Shown here: positions 1 to 8,096 of the stretch, one piece after another
How positions within the stretch are numbered: position 1 is the stretch's first letter
Layout: each line of letters opens with the position of its first letter
Assembly (NCBI GenBank): GCA_900759455.1
Contig: CAAEVI010000068.1
Span: 1-18,673 of the forward strand
Reading direction: 5' to 3'
Source of the DNA: Erysipelotrichaceae bacterium
GTDB taxonomy: Bacteria; Bacillota_I; Bacilli_A; Erysipelotrichales; Erysipelotrichaceae
DNA length: 18,673 nt
Notes under the pieces: model-generated
The model's input: only the letters and a program-made list of their open reading frames with translations
Told to the model about the DNA's origin: nothing
Databases searched by the model: none
Program-made: the position numbers and the translations under genes

Positions 1-546
1 ATCACCGTTTTCTCTTCCCTTGACACATGGTACATTTAAACGTTCGCCCCATCTGGCAAGCTGATCCACGGCGCCGGCACGGAACGTGTCTGCTGCAGCC
101 AGAACAACCGATTTTTTCTGTTCCAGCAGCGCATTTGTCAGTTTGGCTGCCGTCGTTGTCTTTCCGCTGCCATTTACCCCAACCAGCAGCAGCACTGTCG
201 GCCCGTCTTCATTGACATGTACCGGCTCATCCTCATGTTCCTGATACATCTCCAGCATGACGCTGACCAGGCATTCGCTGATTTCATCAAAAGTTTTCAG
301 ATGCTGCCGTGCTGCTTCGCTTTCCAGCCGGGAAGTGATCTTTTCGGCTGTATGGATACCGACATCCGCTTCCAGCAAAATGACCATGACCTCTTCCAGA
401 AAATCATCATCCACTCCGCGAAAGCCGTTGGCAAGGCGTCGCAGACGCTCGCCAAATGATTTTTTCGATTTATCCAATCCCTTCAAATAGCGATCCGCAT
501 CATCTCGCCCCTGAATGGAAGCTTTCAATTTTCCAAAAATTCCCAT
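1..546 (-). CDS. ftsY: Signal recognition particle receptor FtsY (partial, 3' end beyond window)
   Basis: This is the SRP receptor GTPase, which docks ribosome-SRP complexes at the membrane for co-translational insertion. The frame is open from an ATG at 546 to the left edge (182 codons), so the C-terminal part of the GTPase domain is missing here. Residues 1-100 form the helical N domain. The G1 loop GVNGSGKT lies at 123-130 and the family motif DTFRAGA at 153-159, followed by the WGERL..VP segment typical of FtsY rather than Ffh. There is no long acidic A domain; the protein begins almost directly at the N domain, as in many Firmicutes. The start codon overlaps the smc stop by one base (TAATG), with a GAGGTG ribosome binding site inside the smc 3' end, so translation is probably coupled to smc. 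Confidence 0.96.
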   Translation of the reverse strand, partial: MGIFGKLKASIQGRDDADRYLKGLDKSKKSFGERLRRLANGFRGVDDDFLEEVMVILLEADVGIHTAEKITSRLESEAARQHLKTFDEISECLVSVMLEMYQEHEDEPVHVNEDGPTVLLLVGVNGSGKTTTAAKLTNALLEQKKSVVLAAADTFRAGAVDQLARWGERLNVPCVKGRENGD

Positions 547-3488
547 TATGCATTCACCTCATCTTTATCTACGATATTCATTGCATCCTGCAGTTTTACC
601 TTCAGCAAAGCAGAGACACCGTTTTGCTGCATGGTCACACCGTATAACGCATCACACTGTTCCATCGTACCAGGTCGATGCGTGACAACGATAAACTGGC
701 TTTCTCCGCGGAACTGACTCAAATACTTTGCGAAGCGCTCTACATTTGCCTGATCCAGCGCCGCTTCTACTTCATCAAATACGCATAGCGGCATTGTGCG
801 CGCCTTCAAAATCGCAAACAGAACACTAATCGCAATCAAGGCCTTTTCCCCTCCCGAAAAAGTTCTGATATTTTTGACAAGTTTCCCCGGAGGCTGAACG
901 TCGATATCGATACCTGTATTCAAGACATCCTGCGGGTCGACCATGACCAGCGAAGCGCGGCCGCCCCCAAACAACGCCTTAAATACACCATCCAGCTCTT
1001 TGTTGATCTTATCGAACATTTCGCTGAACTGACGGATCATCGTTTCATCCATCTCATCAATGGCCTTCAGGATCTTTTCACTGGCCTCCTGCAGCTCCGC
1101 TCTTTGTGAACTCAAAAACTCATAGCGCGAATTGATTTCTTCAAATTCAGCAGGTGCATCCAGATTCACATTCCCCAGTGCGGCAATCAGCGAACGTAGC
1201 TCACGCACTCTTTCCCTGGCACCATCCATGACCATCTCACTTTTTTGTGTCATGGCATATTCGACCGTCATTTCGTAGTCCGCATTCAGCCGTTCAATCG
1301 CATTTTCCAAACGCGTCTGCGCTTTGGCGATGGCAACTTCGACATTTTGCATTTCCTGTTTCAACGCGGAAAGCTCACGCCGCGTCACCCGAATGCTTTG
1401 TTCCCTGCGCTCAACTTCGCTTCCGGCACTGACCCTGCGTTCCCTCTTGGTTCGCATCTGTGTCGTCAAATCATCAATTTTGGAATGAATGCTGCTGATA
1501 GCTACGATCAGCTCATCGGCAAGATCATTCTGATCGTTTTCTTCTTTATCTTCAGGTGCCAGCTGGTCATAATCCGCACATAAGCTTTCATATTTATTTC
1601 TTTTGACCTGCAGCACGGAATCAAGCTGTGCAAACGCAATCCGCAGCTGTACCATCTGTGTGCTCTGATTCTCTTTTCTGCTGTTCAATGCCTGATACTG
1701 ACTGCGCAGATTGCTGACCTGCATATATTGCCCTTCCAGGCTTTCCTTGACACGCTTCAATTCCCTTTGCACATTCATCGGCGTTGTCGATCCCTTTGAG
1801 GTTCCGCCGGTCATGCTTCCGCCGCGATGAACGATGTCACCGTCCAGCGTAACAATTTTATAACCGTATTGCAGACGTTTTGCCAGCTCATTGGCATGTT
1901 CAAGCTGATCAGCAACCAGCACATTCCCAAGCAGGGCCTTTGCAACAGGCGTATAGCGTTCCTCACATTCAATAAAGGCATCGGCACACCCTAGGAAACC
2001 TTCACAATGTTCTGCGATAAACAAATGTTCTTTACTGATAAAACGAGGCTTCAAAACATTCATTGGCAAAAATGTCGCACGGCCTCCTTTATTTTTCTTC
2101 AAAAATGAAATTGCACCGCGTGCGGCACGTTCGTCTGCCGCAACAATATGATACATTGCCCCGCCCAAAGCATTAGAAACGGCATTTTCGTAGTTCTCTA
2201 CCGGCACCAGAAGTTCACTGATGACACCTTCGATGCCAGGCAGACTGGCTTTTGCGGCCATGACGGAACGAACCCCCTGCTGATGATTGAACGGCTGTTT
2301 GATCACATTTTCCAGCACGTCCCTGCGATTCAGCAGACGCTGATACATATCCTGTGCCTGCTCCAGCTCATGACGTGCCTGGCTGATTTCATTTTCCAGC
2401 GAAGCAATCTGCTGTTTGGCAAGGTTTAAATTGGTCTCCATCTCGCTTTTGCGCCGTTTTCTGTCTTCATACTCAAATTTTGCCTCTTCCAGCATCGCTT
2501 TAAGCTCTTTTGCACGTTCCTTGCTTCCTGCATGTTCCAGTGCATATTTACGTTTTTCATCGAGCTCGACCTTGCGTCGCTCCAATCGATTGCTCTCTTC
2601 CATCGCGGCAGAATATTCCCCTTGCAGCTGATTCACCTCACGGTCAAGAGCAAACATCTCCTTACGCAGTTCCTCATTTTCAACATCCTGCACCTGAATG
2701 GTCGTTTCGTGCATTGCGCATTGAGAATCGAGATCGAAACGCTGTTTTTCCAGCGTTTCGATTTCCTGCTGAAGATGCTCTATTTCATCAATGATGACAT
2801 TGATTTCAATTTTGGATAACTCTTCTTTATACGCAATATATTGTTTTGCTTTTTTTGCCTGACGGCGCAGCGGATTCACCTGTCTTTCCAGTTCGATGAT
2901 GATATCTTCCAAACGCGCCAGATTATCCTGTGTGTTTTTCAGCTTATTCAAAGAAGCATTCTTTCTTTTTTTGTATTTTGCCACACCGGCCGCTTCTTCA
3001 AAAAGAGCCCGGCGCTCTTCCGGCTTAGCCTCGGCAAAGGAAGAAATGTTCCCCTGTGTAATGATCGAAAGCGAATCTCTTCCCAGCCCGGTATCCATGA
3101 CCAGATCTGTGATATCTTTCAAACGGCATGGTGTTTTATTGATCAGATATTCTGCCTCGCTGTTTTGTCGATGCAGCCTCCTTGTAATTTCGACCTCATC
3201 ATAAGCGATATCAAAAAACCGCTTGGTATTGTCAAATACCAAGGTAACCTCGGCAAGATTCACCGCCTTACGCTGGGCGCTGCCGCTGAAGATAATATCG
3301 CTCATGCTGTTTCCCCCGCGCAGTGACTTTACGCTTTGCTCACCCAAAACCCAGCGGATCGCATCATTAATATTGCTTTTGCCGCAACCATTGGGTCCGA
3401 CAATACCGGTCACATCAGAATCAAACGCAATGATCGCCTTATCCGCAAAAGATTTGAATCCCTGCAGCTCAATTCGTTTCAAAAACAT
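546..3488 (-). CDS. smc: Chromosome segregation protein Smc, short-armed
   Basis: This is the ATPase core of prokaryotic condensin (Smc-ScpAB), which loops and segregates DNA. The head is split between the two termini: Walker A GPNGCGKSN at 31-39, the Q-loop near Q145, the signature FSGGEKAL at 877-884 and Walker B LCVFDEVEAALD at 901-912. The hinge spans roughly 415-570 and carries the glycine-rich GGSMTGG at 556-562. The antiparallel coiled coils are about 170-405 and 572-770. At 980 aa the protein is about 200 residues shorter than the roughly 1186-aa B. subtilis Smc. The loss appears shared between the two arms, while head and hinge motifs are intact. I chose the ATG at 3488 because GGAGGG lies 6 nt upstream and the predicted transcription start lies downstream of the in-frame ATG at 3521. 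rnc, the usual upstream neighbour in Firmicutes, is not here. Confidence 0.97.
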   Translation of the reverse strand: MFLKRIELQGFKSFADKAIIAFDSDVTGIVGPNGCGKSNINDAIRWVLGEQSVKSLRGGNSMSDIIFSGSAQRKAVNLAEVTLVFDNTKRFFDIAYDEVEITRRLHRQNSEAEYLINKTPCRLKDITDLVMDTGLGRDSLSIITQGNISSFAEAKPEERRALFEEAAGVAKYKKRKNASLNKLKNTQDNLARLEDIIIELERQVNPLRRQAKKAKQYIAYKEELSKIEINVIIDEIEHLQQEIETLEKQRFDLDSQCAMHETTIQVQDVENEELRKEMFALDREVNQLQGEYSAAMEESNRLERRKVELDEKRKYALEHAGSKERAKELKAMLEEAKFEYEDRKRRKSEMETNLNLAKQQIASLENEISQARHELEQAQDMYQRLLNRRDVLENVIKQPFNHQQGVRSVMAAKASLPGIEGVISELLVPVENYENAVSNALGGAMYHIVAADERAARGAISFLKKNKGGRATFLPMNVLKPRFISKEHLFIAEHCEGFLGCADAFIECEERYTPVAKALLGNVLVADQLEHANELAKRLQYGYKIVTLDGDIVHRGGSMTGGTSKGSTTPMNVQRELKRVKESLEGQYMQVSNLRSQYQALNSRKENQSTQMVQLRIAFAQLDSVLQVKRNKYESLCADYDQLAPEDKEENDQNDLADELIVAISSIHSKIDDLTTQMRTKRERRVSAGSEVERREQSIRVTRRELSALKQEMQNVEVAIAKAQTRLENAIERLNADYEMTVEYAMTQKSEMVMDGARERVRELRSLIAALGNVNLDAPAEFEEINSRYEFLSSQRAELQEASEKILKAIDEMDETMIRQFSEMFDKINKELDGVFKALFGGGRASLVMVDPQDVLNTGIDIDVQPPGKLVKNIRTFSGGEKALIAISVLFAILKARTMPLCVFDEVEAALDQANVERFAKYLSQFRGESQFIVVTHRPGTMEQCDALYGVTMQQNGVSALLKVKLQDAMNIVDKDEVNA

Positions 3489-3523
3489 TCGCTGCCCTCC
3501 AATCGCATTTTGTATCAGCATTG

Positions 3524-3532
3524 ATTATACCA
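3524..3532 (-). promoter_or_regulatory. Extended -10 promoter for smc-ftsY
   Basis: On the minus strand the sequence TGGTATAAT is a perfect extended -10 (TGn plus TATAAT at 3524-3529). The -35 region 17 nt upstream (3547-3552) is only T-rich, which an extended -10 can tolerate. Initiation would fall near 3517, giving a leader of about 30 nt ending in the GGAGGG site at 3495-3500. It lies back-to-back with the promoter of the divergent gene. Confidence 0.7.
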
Positions 3533-3538
3533 TAGATT

Positions 3539-3567
3539 TTGCGTTTTAAAAAGAATTGTACTATAAT
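3539..3567 (+). promoter_or_regulatory. Promoter for the hemolysin III-like gene
   Basis: A perfect TATAAT is at 3562-3567, with a weak -35 TTGCGT at 3539-3544 and 17-nt spacing. Initiation near 3574 would give a short leader leading into the AAAGGAGG ribosome binding site just before the ATG at 3594. The -35 zone is shared with the divergent smc promoter. Confidence 0.6.
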
Positions 3568-3593
3568 GTTTCAAAAGTAAAGGAGGTACTTTC

Positions 3594-4247
3594 ATGCCAG
3601 TAAAATTAATGAGAGAAACTTTTCGCTTATCATTCGGCGAAGAAGTAGGAAACGCTGTCTCTCACGGCGTCATGGCTGTCCTCTGCCTGTTTTCACTTCC
3701 GGCATTTGCCGTATACTCCTATGCAATGCAGGGCATCGTTCGATCACTGGGAACCTCAATTTATCTGATCAGCATGTTCTTTATGTTTCTGATTTCGACG
3801 ATCTATCACAGCATGCCCTATGGCTCCCAACAAAAATATGTCTTTCGCAAACTGGATCACATCGCTATTTTATTTGCCATTGCCGGCAGTTATACGCCGG
3901 TCTGTCTGTGCATGATCCAGGGCAGCATCGGCATTCTCATATTGATCATCGAATGGAGCATGGTCTTTGCGGGAGTTCTCTTGAAAGCAATCGCAAAGAA
4001 AAGTTATCCGAAACTTTCCGTTACGATCTATATGATCATGGGCTGGTGTGCCGTTTTATTTCTTCCCGCATTGATTGCAAAAGCAAACACCTTATTTCTG
4101 ATCTTCATCGTGCTCGGCGGCATCATGTATACGATCGGCGTTATTTTTTACTCTCAACCGAAGCATCCGTATTTTCATTTTATATGGCATCTGTTCATCA
4201 TCCTTGCAAGCATTTTTCATTTCATCGCCCTGATCTTTTTTATCTAA
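3594..4247 (+). CDS. Hemolysin III / PAQR-family integral membrane protein
   Basis: A 217-aa, seven-helix membrane protein of the hemolysin III (YqfA/YplQ, PAQR-like) family. The family pattern is clear: EEVGNAVSH at 16-24, the STIYHSMP segment at 68-75, FRKLDHIAI..AGSYTP at 84-102, and HFIWH plus a later His near 195-209. By analogy with PAQR receptors, H72, H195 and H199 are the likely metal ligands, consistent with a zinc-dependent hydrolase fold; the bacterial role is poorly defined and the 'hemolysin' name should not be read as a toxin assignment. AAAGGAGG lies 7 nt before the ATG. It is the only plus-strand gene here. It diverges from smc and converges on rseP, so it is a single-gene unit with its own promoter and a shared terminator. 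Confidence 0.9.
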   Translation: MPVKLMRETFRLSFGEEVGNAVSHGVMAVLCLFSLPAFAVYSYAMQGIVRSLGTSIYLISMFFMFLISTIYHSMPYGSQQKYVFRKLDHIAILFAIAGSYTPVCLCMIQGSIGILILIIEWSMVFAGVLLKAIAKKSYPKLSVTIYMIMGWCAVLFLPALIAKANTLFLIFIVLGGIMYTIGVIFYSQPKHPYFHFIWHLFIILASIFHFIALIFFI

Positions 4248-4262
4248 ACAAGTTGATAAAGT

Positions 4263-4292
4263 AAAAAAAATCACTTTACAGTGATTTTTTTT
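4263..4292. terminator. Bidirectional terminator between hemolysin III gene and rseP
   Basis: A near-perfect inverted repeat: eight A plus TCACT (4263-4275), loop TTAC, then AGTGA plus eight T (4280-4292). Either strand gives a hairpin with a run of eight U, so it can terminate both convergent units. It overlaps the rseP stop codon by two bases. Confidence 0.85.
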
Positions 4293-5367
4293 AAAACAGT
4301 CTGATGACATCATTAAAAGTGGCAAACAGCATCAGTCCGATGACAAGTGCGAAACTGCCGAGCATGACCGCATTAAGGACACGTTCATTCAGCTTTCTGC
4401 GGCAAATTTTCTCAACGAGGACGATCACGATTCGCCCGCCGTCTAACACCGGTATCGGAAGAAGATTAAAAATACCGATATTTAATGAAAACAATGCCAA
4501 CAGCGATAAAAACGGAAGCAATCCCATGGATGCTGTCTCAGCAGTAACCTGATAGATCCCGACCGGTCCGCTGACCGAACTGAGACCGATCCCCTGTATC
4601 AGCTTAGCCACACTGCGAATGATCATCGTCGAATATTCACCGAGCTGCTGTGTCGCAACCTTAAATGATTCCAGTTTTGAAATTTTTTCGACCTTTGAAG
4701 TCAGATCAAAACCAAGAAGCCACATTTTCGACTCTTTATCATACGCCGGTTCGATATTAACGCTTATTTCCTGACCGTCGCGAAGTACCGTCAGAACGGC
4801 CGCTTCATCATGATAATACTGAATCTGTTCACTTAAGCGTGAAACGCTGACATCTTCCAGCACTTCGTTCCCGCACTCTAGTGATATGATTTCATCACCT
4901 TCCTGCAGGCCGGCTTTCTGTGCCGGAGAATCTTCATGGATGGAATAGATAATAGGATCATTATCATTTACGGCAGTCCCCTGAACCATGCTGATCCCGA
5001 TCAGCAACGCCCATGCAAGCATAATATTCATGAATGCACCGGCAGCCATGACAACAATCTGTTTCCATGCCGAAATTCCGTTCAGGCGACGGTTTGAAGG
5101 AATGTCTTTCATTTCCTCCAGCTCTTCACTTCCGTCATCTTCTCCCGCCATCATGACATAACCGCCAAAAGGCACTGCGCGCAATGACAACGTAGTTTCC
5201 TTAAATTTATGCGACCATAAACAAGGTCCCATCCCGATAGAAAACTCATGACAGTAAACGCCAAATTTCTTCGCCGTCATCAAATGCCCGAGCTCATGGA
5301 TGATAATGATGACACTGAGCAAAACGATAAAGGCAAAAATTCCTAATAGTAATGAGCCTAAATTCAT
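4291..5367 (-). CDS. rseP: Site-2 intramembrane zinc metalloprotease RseP/RasP
   Basis: A membrane-embedded site-2 protease that cleaves transmembrane segments such as anti-sigma factors or signal peptide remnants. The first helix carries the zinc motif HELGH at 24-28. A single PDZ domain (about 130-210) includes the binding-groove region around SPAQKAGLQEGDEI. The third-ligand motif NLLPIPVLD is at 301-309 in a late helix. At 358 aa it is shorter than B. subtilis RasP (about 420 aa) but all catalytic elements are present. I prefer the ATG at 5367 to the one at 5373: it gives an ATGA overlap with the dxr stop, and GGAGG sits 9 nt away rather than 3. It is the last gene of the uppS-cdsA-dxr-rseP run; proS and polC, frequent downstream neighbours, do not follow. 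Confidence 0.95.
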   Translation of the reverse strand: MNLGSLLLGIFAFIVLLSVIIIIHELGHLMTAKKFGVYCHEFSIGMGPCLWSHKFKETTLSLRAVPFGGYVMMAGEDDGSEELEEMKDIPSNRRLNGISAWKQIVVMAAGAFMNIMLAWALLIGISMVQGTAVNDNDPIIYSIHEDSPAQKAGLQEGDEIISLECGNEVLEDVSVSRLSEQIQYYHDEAAVLTVLRDGQEISVNIEPAYDKESKMWLLGFDLTSKVEKISKLESFKVATQQLGEYSTMIIRSVAKLIQGIGLSSVSGPVGIYQVTAETASMGLLPFLSLLALFSLNIGIFNLLPIPVLDGGRIVIVLVEKICRRKLNERVLNAVMLGSFALVIGLMLFATFNDVIRLF

Positions 5368-6524
5368 CTGCATGCTCCTCCCTGCTTTGAAAGCACAAAG
5401 TCTCTCGCCCAGCGGTCACTTTCCTTTAACTGATCGAGACTTGGATGTGCAATGAACTGTGCCTGTTCCACTGCTTCTATGATAAGGCGCTCGATCGCAA
5501 GAAAAGGAATCTTTCCTTTAAGGAACAAAGCGACCGCACACTCATCCGCACCGTTCATTACTGCACCCAGATTTCCTTGTTTCTTTCCTACTTCATATGC
5601 AAGTTTTAAAAGCGGATACCGTTCAAAACTCATCGCTTCGAAATGAAGTGAAGGATAATTCATGAAATGAAACGGTTCTGCATTATGCATGACCAGACGA
5701 TCCGGATAACTCAACGCATACTGAATCGGCAAACGCATATCTGCTGTTCCCATCTGCGCGATGATCGCATGATCCTGATATTCAACCATAGAATGTACGA
5801 CGCTTTCCCGGTGCAGGATCACATCAATCTGTTCATAAGGAAGATCAAACAGATAATGTGCTTCAATGACTTCAAATCCCTTGTTCATCATCGTAGCACT
5901 GTCAATAGTAATTCTTCCTCCCATATTCCAGTTTGGATGAGAAAGTGCCTCCTTGACCGTGACATCAACCAGTTCTTCTCTTGATTTATCACGGAAACTT
6001 CCGCCGCTGGCCGTAATGATCAGTCTGCGTACCTCATTGAGCTTATTTCCCTGCAGACACTGAAAGATCGCACTGTGTTCCGAATCAATCGGAAACAACT
6101 TCCGATGATGCTGAGCAAGTGCCTGTTTTACAAGTTCTCCGCCTGCTACCAGACTTTCTTTGTTGGCAAGGGCAACATCCTTATCATGTTCGATTGCGCA
6201 TAATGTCGGATGCAGTCCGCGAAAACCGACAACTGCGTTTACAAACAGATCGTAGCCATCCATTGCCGCAAGTTCAAGCAGCCCTTCCTCGCCAAAGCAG
6301 AAAGAAAGATTCGGAAACTCTTTCGACAAGACTGCGGCATCACTTTCCTGTGCAACACAGACCTTCCTCAATGCCGGAATTGCATTGATCAGATTTCTGA
6401 CTCCATCCATATTATAACCGGCGCTTATCGCCACGATTTCAAAGAGATCGCTGTGATGTTTCACTACATCGACACATTGCATACCGATCGAACCGGTAGC
6501 GCCTAATAATACGATTTGCTTCAT
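5364..6524 (-). CDS. dxr: 1-deoxy-D-xylulose 5-phosphate reductoisomerase
   Basis: Catalyses the NADPH-dependent conversion of DXP to 2-C-methyl-D-erythritol 4-phosphate, the committed step of the MEP isoprenoid pathway. The N-terminal Rossmann motif GATGSIG is at 8-14. NKES at 121-124 and PIDSEHSA (metal ligands D147 and E149) lead to SGGSF at 173-177, HPNW at 196-199, and DSATMMNKGFEVIEA with the third metal ligand near E218. The 386-aa length is normal. The start at 6524 overlaps the cdsA stop as ATGA and the end overlaps rseP in the same way, indicating tight translational coupling. Its place next to uppS makes sense, because the MEP product feeds undecaprenyl carrier lipid. The organism therefore makes isoprenoids by the MEP route, not necessarily exclusively. 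Confidence 0.98.
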   Translation of the reverse strand: MKQIVLLGATGSIGMQCVDVVKHHSDLFEIVAISAGYNMDGVRNLINAIPALRKVCVAQESDAAVLSKEFPNLSFCFGEEGLLELAAMDGYDLFVNAVVGFRGLHPTLCAIEHDKDVALANKESLVAGGELVKQALAQHHRKLFPIDSEHSAIFQCLQGNKLNEVRRLIITASGGSFRDKSREELVDVTVKEALSHPNWNMGGRITIDSATMMNKGFEVIEAHYLFDLPYEQIDVILHRESVVHSMVEYQDHAIIAQMGTADMRLPIQYALSYPDRLVMHNAEPFHFMNYPSLHFEAMSFERYPLLKLAYEVGKKQGNLGAVMNGADECAVALFLKGKIPFLAIERLIIEAVEQAQFIAHPSLDQLKESDRWARDFVLSKQGGACR

Positions 6525-7312
6525 AACGCCATCACCACCATTGCTAAAATACCAAATGCCATAAAATTAAACAGTAAAGAATCCAGCCGGTCCAGAACAC
6601 CGCCATGACCCGGCAGCAGATTTCCGAAATCCTTGATATGATAACAGCGCTTCATGGAACTGAATGCGAGATCACCGTACTGTCCGCTCAACGGCATGAT
6701 GAAACAGGAAAGCCAGAACAGACGCATATCAGCCTGCGGCATGATCCGCAGCAAAGCAAGACCGATCACAATGGAAAGAAGACAACCGCTGATCCAGCCG
6801 CAGACAGCTCCCTCCCATGTTTTTTTCGGCGAAACTCTTTCATTCATCTTATGTTTACCAAGAAAACGACCGCCGAAATAGGCACCTGTGTCACATCCGT
6901 AAGTCGCGATCAGGATCAGCCAGATATAAATAGGATACGCCAGGACTTGTTCCAGCGAATGAAGCGCAAAGAAAAACAACATAATATAGGACAAACAAAG
7001 AAAGGAATCGCTGGATGTAAAATTCTCGGAAAAGACCGGCAGAGAAATATATCCTAGTATTACTGCTGTCATGAACGCAAACAAAAACTGAGGATGAAAC
7101 ATGTTCAACAGAAATACGACCACCACGATCAGAATGGAAAAAGGCATGATCAATTTAGGCCAGCGGCGATGATGTTGAGACAATCCCATCATTTCGGTGC
7201 CGCCGACAATGACTACAAACAATTCCAAAAGACGAAACGGTATGCCGCCGTATGCAATAATCGGAAATAAGATCAAAACAAGTGCTACAGCTGTAATGAT
7301 TCGTGTTTTCAT
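6521..7312 (-). CDS. cdsA: Phosphatidate cytidylyltransferase (CDP-diacylglycerol synthase)
   Basis: An integral membrane enzyme making CDP-diacylglycerol from phosphatidic acid and CTP, the branch point for phosphatidylglycerol and cardiolipin. The 263-aa protein has about seven or eight hydrophobic helices. DTGAYFGGR at 141-149 and SPKKTWEG at 161-168 are typical. The C-terminal family signature (218-244) is complete, with KR, KDFG, PGHGG and DRLD in order. A GGAGGG ribosome binding site lies 8 nt upstream of the ATG, inside the final uppS codons, and the uppS stop and cdsA start share ATGA. Confidence 0.97.
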   Translation of the reverse strand: MKTRIITAVALVLILFPIIAYGGIPFRLLELFVVIVGGTEMMGLSQHHRRWPKLIMPFSILIVVVVFLLNMFHPQFLFAFMTAVILGYISLPVFSENFTSSDSFLCLSYIMLFFFALHSLEQVLAYPIYIWLILIATYGCDTGAYFGGRFLGKHKMNERVSPKKTWEGAVCGWISGCLLSIVIGLALLRIMPQADMRLFWLSCFIMPLSGQYGDLAFSSMKRCYHIKDFGNLLPGHGGVLDRLDSLLFNFMAFGILAMVVMAL

Positions 7313-8016
7313 TGACTTAGCCCTCCAAACCGCCGATCACGATGATTATACTCATCAATGCATTTCAAAAGTTCAGTCTCGTCAAAAGCCGGCCATGCGA
7401 CAGGAGTGAAGATCAATTCGGCATAAGCAATCTGCCAAAGCAGAAAATTCGAAATCCGCTGCTCACCGCTCGTACGGATCATCAGATCGACATCCGGATA
7501 ACCGTTGGTCATCAGATATTTCGCAAAAGTTTCTTCATCCAGAGATGTAAGCGTACCGTTCTTCAAAACATCTGCTGCATATGCCTGTGCAGCAAGCATC
7601 AGTTCTCTTCTTGAACCGTAATTGATTGCGATATTCAAAATCAGTCCTGTATTTTCGGCAGTAACAGCAACTGCTTCTGAAATCACTTTCTGTGTCTCTG
7701 TCGGAAAACGCTGCAGCTCGCCGATAAAGCAGACACGAATATTTCTTTCATTCAGTTCCCGAATATAGCGATTGAAAAAAAGTTTCGGCAGCTTGCACAA
7801 ATAATCTACTTCATCCTTTGGGCGTTTCCAGTTTTCAGTTGAAAAAGCGTAAAGAGTCAGGACTTCAACACCAATACGGTTACATTCAATCGCAATGGTC
7901 CTAATCGTATCTGCACCCTTTTTATGACCGGCAGTGCGAGGCATTCCCTGTGCCTTGGCCCAGCGACCATTCCCATCCATGATAATGGCGATATGCCTTG
8001 GTATTTTCTGTTCCAT
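7309..8016 (-). CDS. uppS: Undecaprenyl diphosphate synthase (isoprenyl transferase)
   Basis: A cytosolic cis-prenyltransferase that extends farnesyl diphosphate with isopentenyl diphosphate to the C55 carrier for peptidoglycan and wall polymers. The active-site start HIAIIMDGNGRWA is at 8-20, with catalytic D14. It is followed by GHKKGA, the YAFSTENWKRP loop, INYGSRRE and the RTSGEQRISNFLLWQ motif; the RDRRFGG end is also typical. The length is 235 aa. I chose the ATG at 8016 because AGGAGG sits 5 nt upstream and the protein then begins like its family; an in-frame start at 8040 has no such site. It follows frr after a hairpin, so expression may depend on read-through. It overlaps cdsA as ATGA. 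Confidence 0.97.
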   Translation of the reverse strand: MEQKIPRHIAIIMDGNGRWAKAQGMPRTAGHKKGADTIRTIAIECNRIGVEVLTLYAFSTENWKRPKDEVDYLCKLPKLFFNRYIRELNERNIRVCFIGELQRFPTETQKVISEAVAVTAENTGLILNIAINYGSRRELMLAAQAYAADVLKNGTLTSLDEETFAKYLMTNGYPDVDLMIRTSGEQRISNFLLWQIAYAELIFTPVAWPAFDETELLKCIDEYNHRDRRFGGLSQ

Positions 8017-8056
8017 ATAATCCTCCTGTCCGCGTATCACTACGCTGCTGCATCAT

Positions 8057-8082
8057 AAAGCAAAACCCACAGTTCTGTGGGT
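8057..8082 (-). terminator. Intrinsic terminator or attenuator between frr and uppS
   Basis: An inverted repeat ACCCACAG (8065-8072) and CTGTGGGT (8075-8082) forms a GC-rich stem; read on the minus strand it is followed by TTTTGCTTT. The U tract is interrupted and I see no clear promoter between it and uppS, so it may only partly terminate pyrH-frr transcripts. Confidence 0.65.
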
Positions 8083-8096
8083 ATTCGCTCATATTT

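Noticed and set aside
2841..3326. 161-aa plus-strand open frame
   Set aside because: It lies antisense within smc, lacks a ribosome binding site and shows no family signature; a coding shadow.
3489..3521. Smc starting 11 codons earlier at ATG 3521
   Set aside because: It has no ribosome binding site, would begin upstream of the predicted transcription start, and adds residues not found in the family; GGAGGG sits properly before 3488.
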